From assembly GCA_943327025.2 (NCBI GenBank), contig CALPVO020000170.1:1-5796 (forward strand): a stretch of DNA of 5,796 bases, read 5' to 3'. The position numbers were made by a program, and so were the translations under genes. Below the pieces are notes generated by a model, which had not been told where the DNA came from, did no database searches, and saw only the letters and a list, made by a program, of their open reading frames with translations. Each line of letters opens with the position of its first letter. Position 1 is the first letter of the stretch. The DNA is from Janthinobacterium lividum. Lineage in GTDB: Bacteria > Pseudomonadota > Gammaproteobacteria > Steroidobacterales > Steroidobacteraceae. Below are positions 1-5,796 of this stretch, in pieces.

Positions 1-3
1 GGA

Positions 4-11
4 CCCATTAG
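4..11 (+). promoter_or_regulatory. Possible sigma-32-type -10 element abutting CIRCE
   Basis: The bases CCCATTAG (4-11) resemble the sigma-32 -10 consensus (CCCCATnT) and overlap the left arm of the CIRCE by four bases. Transcription would then start within the CIRCE at roughly 15-18, the usual geometry for a CIRCE-repressed promoter, giving an rpoH leader of about 47 bases. The matching -35 box (CTTGAA-like) would lie before position 1 and cannot be checked. An alternative sigma-70-like pair, TTAGCA (8-13) and TAAGAT (32-37) with an 18-base spacer, lies on the CIRCE itself. Confidence 0.33.
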
Positions 12-34
12 CACTCCAACTTCGTGAGTGCTAA
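8..34. promoter_or_regulatory. CIRCE operator (HrcA-binding inverted repeat) upstream of rpoH
   Basis: The sequence is TTAGCACTC (8-16), a 9-base spacer (17-25), then GAGTGCTAA (26-34). It matches the CIRCE consensus TTAGCACTC-N9-GAGTGCTAA at all 18 arm positions and has the standard spacer length. CIRCE is the operator of HrcA, a repressor that usually controls groESL and dnaK operons and whose activity depends on GroEL. Here it lies 29 bases before the rpoH start codon with no other gene in between, so rpoH is the apparent target. If transcribed, it would also form a 9-bp hairpin at the 5' end of the mRNA. An upstream divergent gene outside the window could share the operator. The identity of the site is near certain; its effect on rpoH is inferred. 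Confidence 0.93.
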
Positions 35-38
35 GATT

Positions 39-63
39 TGGTTCATCCCAAGGAGGGAGTCCC

Positions 64-70
<7 letters not shown>
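39..70 (+). promoter_or_regulatory. Shine-Dalgarno and possible start-codon-occluding leader structure of rpoH
   Basis: AAGGAGG (50-56) is a near-perfect Shine-Dalgarno sequence 7 bases before the ATG at 64, and it decides the rpoH start. Around it, TGGT-T-CAT (39-46) can pair with ATGACCA (64-70), seven base pairs with T43 bulged, which would bury the AUG. Inside this, CCC (47-49) can pair with GGG (55-57), leaving AAGGA in the loop. Such a fold could act as a heat-sensitive translational switch, as is known in principle for E. coli rpoH. It was drawn by eye without energy calculation, and exists only if transcription starts upstream of about position 39. The ribosome site is secure; the fold is tentative. 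Confidence 0.35.
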
Positions 71-959
<889 letters not shown>

Positions 960-963
<4 letters not shown>

Positions 964-1436
964 ATACGCGCGCGGTGGACCGTTGGCTGGACGCTTATGG
1001 CGAGAGTCACCAGAACACCGTGAACGAGGCACTGCACCTCGTTTGTGTGCCGGTCATCGTCATGTGCCTGCTGTCGTTCCTCTCGCTGGTGCCGTGGCAG
1101 TTGCCGCTGCTGCCCGCACTGGATCTCGCGAATCTGTTGGCTATCGCCACGGTCCTCTACTACCTGCGCCTTTCCTGGCGCTTGGCGCTGGCCATCGTGC
1201 CGGTGTATGTCGTGCTGTTCCTCGGCGTTGACGCGCTCAAGGCTTGGGAAGCCGCAGGCGGCCCCGCCGTGTGGCAGTCCTCGCTGGGGCTGTTCGTCGT
1301 GGCTTGGATAGGCCAGTTCATTGGCCACGCTGTGGAAGGCAAGAAGCCTTCGTTCTTCCAAGACCTGCAGTACCTGCTCATCGGTCCCGTGTGGCTGGTG
1401 GCCCAAGGTTTCCGCCGCGTCGGCTGGCGCTACTAA
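960..1436 (+). CDS. DUF962 / Mpo1-like membrane protein
   Basis: The 158-residue product belongs to the DUF962 (YGL010w/Mpo1-like) family, recognised from the N-terminal YGESHQN (13-19), the HLVCVP segment (26-31) and the C-terminal [14 protein letters not shown] (117-130) followed by LLIGPVWLV (139-147). Yeast Mpo1 is an iron-dependent dioxygenase of phytosphingosine alpha-oxidation in the endoplasmic reticulum; the role of bacterial members is largely unknown. Histidines 17, 26 and 123 sit in the conserved motifs and are candidate metal ligands. Hydrophobic stretches at about 24-45, 55-68, 74-92, 106-123 and 137-149 suggest four or five inner-membrane segments. The start is GTG at 960, overlapping the rpoH stop (GTGA, 960-963), with GGAAGG (948-953) six bases upstream inside rpoH. 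This indicates co-transcription and translational coupling. The family call is firm; the function is not known. Confidence 0.88.
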
Positions 1437-1449
1437 CCACCCGGCTACA

Positions 1450-1488
1450 GGCCCGCGCTCTAGCGCGCGAACCGCCTTTCAGCGGGCC
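1450..1488. other. Stem-loop in the gap after the DUF962 gene
   Basis: GGCCCGC (1450-1456) and GCGGGCC (1482-1488) are perfect 7-base inverted arms around a 25-base loop. A competing small hairpin, CGCGC-TCTA-GCGCG (1454-1467), overlaps the left arm. There is no T-run after either arm, so this is not a classic intrinsic terminator. It could help end the rpoH transcript or be a chance product of the GC-rich composition. The rest of the gap (1437-1555) shows no clear promoter for the next gene. Confidence 0.35.
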
Positions 1489-1555
1489 GCCATTGAATAG
1501 GCCCCTCTGGTGGGCGGTGGTAACCTAGGCTCCCCAGCGCATCCCGGAGCCCACC

Positions 1556-2725
1556 ATGGCCAAGGCCATCGACCCATTGGACCTGTTCGCCGTCCAGAGC
1601 CTGCTCACCGCCGATGAACGCATGGTGCGCGAGAGCGTGGCGCGCTTGGTCGATGAACGCGTGCTGCCCACCATCCGCGGGCACTTCGACAACCACACCT
1701 TCCCGCGCGAGATCATCCCCGAGCTGGCCGCACTGGGCCTGTTCGGTTCCTCGCTGGAAGGCTACGGCTGCGCGGGCCTGAACTCCGTGTCTTACGGCGT
1801 CATCTGCCAGGAACTGGAGCGTGGCGATTCGGGCCTGCGCAGTTTCGTGTCGGTGCAGAGCAGCCTGTGCATGTACCCCATCTACGCCTACGGCAACGAA
1901 GAGCAGCGCCAGAAGTACCTGCCCGGCATGGCGGCAGGCGAACTCATCGGCTGCTTTTGCCTCACGGAGCCGCACGGCGGCTCGGACCCGGCCAACATGA
2001 AGACCACGGCACGCCGCCGCGGTACGGACTGGGTCATCAACGGCAGCAAGATGTGGATTACGAACTCGCCCATCGCGGACCTCGCCGTGGTCTGGGCAAT
2101 GACGGAAGAGGGCATGCGTGGGTTCATTGTGGAGAAGGGCACGCCCGGCTTCACCGTGCAGGAGATTCAGCACAAGTTCTCGCTGCGCGCCTCGCTGACC
2201 GGTGCGGTTTTCTTCGATGACGTGGTGGTGCCTGCCGCCAACCTCCTCCCGGGCACCACGGTGGGCCTCAAGGCGCCGCTCGGCTGCCTGACTCAGGCCC
2301 GCTTCGGTATCACTTGGGGGGTCATCGGTGCCGCCCAGGCCTGCCTGCAGGAGGCCATTCGCTACACCGCCGACCGCGTGCTGTTCAACCGCCCACTCGC
2401 TGCGAACCAACTGGTGCAGGTGCGGTTGGCGGAGATGGCGCGAAAGATCACCACGGCGCAGTTGCTGTCGCTGCAATTGGGCCGCCTGAAAGATGCCGGC
2501 GACATGAACCCGACCCAGGTATCGCTGGCCAAGTGGAACAACGTGCGCATGGCCATCGATATTGCCCGCGACGCCCGCGACCTGTTGGGCGGCTCCGGCA
2601 TCAGCGCAGAATATGTGCCCATCCGGCACGCCCTGAACTTGGAAAGTGTCATCACCTACGAAGGCACCGAATCGGTCCACCAGTTGACGGTCGGACGAGC
2701 CCTCACCGGCATTAATGCGTTCTGA
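1556..2725 (+). CDS. gcdH: Glutaryl-CoA dehydrogenase (decarboxylating, FAD)
   Basis: The enzyme oxidises and decarboxylates glutaryl-CoA to crotonyl-CoA and CO2 in lysine, hydroxylysine and tryptophan breakdown, passing electrons to electron-transfer flavoprotein in the cytosol. The 389-residue protein is full length for the acyl-CoA dehydrogenase fold. It aligns well by eye with human GCDH from my memory of that sequence: GCFCLTEPHGGSDP (132-145), KMWITNSP (165-172), KFSLRAS (207-213) and the C-terminal TYEGTESVHQLTVGRALTGINAF region (367-389). Glu369 in YEGT is the predicted catalytic base. Glu88, Arg95 and Ser96 match the human Glu87, Arg94 and Ser95 that handle the terminal carboxylate, which favours the decarboxylating type. 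The start is ATG 1556, with GGAG (1546-1549) six bases upstream. It stands alone, with no adjacent CoA-transferase or regulator. Other acyl-CoA dehydrogenases lack this residue set. Confidence 0.93.
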   Translation: MAKAIDPLDLFAVQSLLTADERMVRESVARLVDERVLPTIRGHFDNHTFPREIIPELAALGLFGSSLEGYGCAGLNSVSYGVICQELERGDSGLRSFVSVQSSLCMYPIYAYGNEEQRQKYLPGMAAGELIGCFCLTEPHGGSDPANMKTTARRRGTDWVINGSKMWITNSPIADLAVVWAMTEEGMRGFIVEKGTPGFTVQEIQHKFSLRASLTGAVFFDDVVVPAANLLPGTTVGLKAPLGCLTQARFGITWGVIGAAQACLQEAIRYTADRVLFNRPLAANQLVQVRLAEMARKITTAQLLSLQLGRLKDAGDMNPTQVSLAKWNNVRMAIDIARDARDLLGGSGISAEYVPIRHALNLESVITYEGTESVHQLTVGRALTGINAF

Positions 2726-2794
2726 TCACTGTCGGTTTTTTTTCCATCCGGAGTCCAGTACAGCCCGCTTTTGACCACCAATCGATATAACACC

Positions 2795-2864
2795 CTGTTT
2801 TGTTTGGATTTTTCCTTGGCGGCATGCCTTGTGCAAAAGGTAGGGAAAACACCCAAACAAACAG
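2795..2864. repeat. Long imperfect inverted repeat / potential RNA hairpin
   Basis: CTGTTTTGTTTGG (2795-2807) is the reverse complement of CCAAACAAACAG (2853-2864) except for one bulged T (2798). Further in, TTTTCC (2810-2815) pairs with GGAAAA (2844-2849). The inner loop holds the palindrome GGCATGCC (2821-2828). The total is about 18 base pairs over 70 bases, within a gap that is AT-richer than the flanking genes. No T-run follows either arm on either strand, so it is not a plain terminator. It ends 22 bases before the small ORF, so it could be a leader structure, an operator, a small RNA or the remnant of a short mobile repeat. The rest of the gap (2726-2886) contains a T8 run (2737-2744) without a convincing stem before it. 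Confidence 0.55.
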
Positions 2865-2886
2865 ACTAAACACAGGGGTTGGGGCG

Positions 2887-3081
2887 ATGAAGCGGATGGG
2901 TCACTGGATGATGGGGCTGGCGGCCACAACAACCGCCGGGGCAGCAGACGCGGAAACCGCGGTAGGCTCGGTGTTCGGCAGGCAACTGCTGGACCAAAAC
3001 CCGCAAAGCGGCGTCCTCGCGTTAGTGGGCGTCGGACTGCTGGTGCTCAGCGTGTTTGCCAATCGCCGCCGCGATCCCTGA
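2887..3081 (+). CDS. Small hypothetical secreted/membrane protein with sorting-signal-like tail
   Basis: I do not recognise this 64-residue protein. The start at ATG 2887 is supported by AGGGG (2874-2878), 8 bases upstream; an upstream in-frame ATG at 2800 lies inside the inverted repeat and is unlikely. Residues 1-22 look like a signal peptide: Lys2/Arg3, then a small-residue hydrophobic stretch ending AADA with a possible cut before Glu23. Residues 43-58 (VLALVGVGLLVLSVFA) form one membrane helix, followed by NRRRDP. A short polar segment, a helix and an arginine cluster at the C-terminus is the plan of PEP-CTERM-type and related sorting tails, but a PEP motif is absent (NPQSG occupies that place). 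If both signals act, only about 20 residues remain between them. It may instead be a simple small membrane protein, or not a gene at all. No link to neighbours is evident. Confidence 0.5.
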   Translation: MKRMGHWMMGLAATTTAGAADAETAVGSVFGRQLLDQNPQSGVLALVGVGLLVLSVFANRRRDP

Positions 3082-3123
3082 AGAACTCAGGGTAGGAGCC
3101 GGCTCCCGCCTGTCGCGAGACAG
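3076..3123. terminator. Cluster of three palindromes between convergent genes (possible bidirectional termination region)
   Basis: Three perfect inverted repeats follow one another. CCCTGA (3076-3081) and TCAGGG (3087-3092) flank a 5-base loop and overlap the stop codon of the small ORF. GGAGCC/GGCTCC (3095-3106) is a 12-base palindrome without a loop. CTGTC/GACAG (3110-3123) encloses a GCGA tetraloop. They sit between the small ORF on the plus strand and gltD on the minus strand, where both transcripts should end. No T-run follows on either strand, so any termination would be by weak hairpins or Rho. The GTAGGAGCCGGC string (3092-3103) also recalls REP-type repeats. Confidence 0.35.
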
Positions 3124-3149
3124 CTAGCACTCCCCCATAAACGCGCGCG

Positions 3150-3171
3150 CTACGCGTCCTCTACGCGGCCT
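3150..3171. repeat. Tandem 11-base direct repeat downstream of gltD
   Basis: CTACGCGTCCT (3150-3160) is followed directly by CTACGCGGCCT (3161-3171), identical at 10 of 11 positions. A partial third unit begins CTAG at 3172. CCCCC (3132-3136) and GGGGG (3175-3179) flank the block and could pair. It lies within 10 bases of the gltD stop codon. No function is evident. Confidence 0.5.
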
Positions 3172-3179
3172 CTAGGGGG

Positions 3180-5796
<2,617 letters not shown>

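Noticed and set aside
8..37. Sigma-70-like promoter TTAGCA (8-13) / TAAGAT (32-37), 18-base spacer
   Set aside because: Each box matches only 4 of 6 bases, and the first consists of CIRCE arm bases that are fixed for another reason. It is kept only as an alternative to the sigma-32-like box.
28..63. Upstream in-frame GTG (28) as a longer rpoH start, adding 12 residues
   Set aside because: It lies inside the CIRCE right arm and has no ribosome site, and AAGGAGG is ideally placed for ATG 64.
1493..1526. Promoter for gcdH: TTGAAT (1493-1498) and TAACCT (1521-1526)
   Set aside because: The 22-base spacer is too long for a sigma-70 promoter, and no better pair was found in the gap.
1460..2680. 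406-codon open frame on the minus strand opposite gcdH
   Set aside because: It is antisense to a gene with clear family identity, and its His/Ala/Gln/Val-rich translation looks like a shadow.
2710..2744. Terminator after gcdH: palindrome GCATTAATGC (2710-2719) and T8 run (2737-2744)
   Set aside because: The palindrome has no room for a loop, is AT-rich, lies within the coding end and is 17 bases from the T-run.
2771..2791. Promoter for the small ORF: TTGACC (2771-2776) and TATAAC (2786-2791)
   Set aside because: Both boxes are good, but they are only 9 bases apart and neither has a partner at 16-18 bases.
2656..2932. Short minus-strand frames (66 and 68 codons) across the gcdH/small-ORF gap
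   Set aside because: They overlap each other and the inverted repeat, have no ribosome site and show no coherent protein features.

Overview
The window looks like chromosomal housekeeping DNA from a GC-rich gammaproteobacterium. A member of the Xanthomonadales or a close relative is my best guess, from the RpoH and GltD protein sequences and from the joint use of sigma-32 and a CIRCE operator. This placement is inference. No phage, transposon, CRISPR array, tRNA or rRNA is visible.

Layout. Positions 1-63 are a compact control region holding a perfect CIRCE inverted repeat (8-34), the operator of the heat-shock repressor HrcA. It is followed by a strong Shine-Dalgarno sequence and rpoH (64-963, +), the heat-shock sigma factor. 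A DUF962/Mpo1-like membrane protein (960-1436, +) overlaps the rpoH stop codon by 4 bases and is probably translationally coupled to it. After a 119-base gap comes a glutaryl-CoA dehydrogenase (1556-2725, +). A 161-base, relatively AT-rich gap follows, with a long imperfect inverted repeat (2795-2864). Next is a 64-residue ORF (2887-3081, +) with a signal-peptide-like N-terminus and a hydrophobic-plus-arginine C-terminal tail. Positions 3076-3179 hold several short palindromes and a tandem 11-base repeat between convergent genes. On the minus strand lie gltD (3180-4595) and the 3' part of gltB (4624 to beyond 5796), the two subunits of NADPH-dependent glutamate synthase, in the order gltB then gltD.

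How the genes work together. GltB and GltD form one enzyme: GltD takes electrons from NADPH and GltB uses them to make glutamate from glutamine and 2-oxoglutarate. GcdH acts in lysine/tryptophan breakdown through glutaryl-CoA and has no evident partner here. The most interesting part is the left edge. A textbook CIRCE element directly in front of rpoH would put the positive heat-shock regulator (sigma-32) under the negative one (HrcA). The base run touching the CIRCE resembles a sigma-32 -10 element, and the leader can be drawn with the rpoH start codon base-paired. Together these suggest layered control of sigma-32 synthesis, but apart from the CIRCE match these are hypotheses made by eye.
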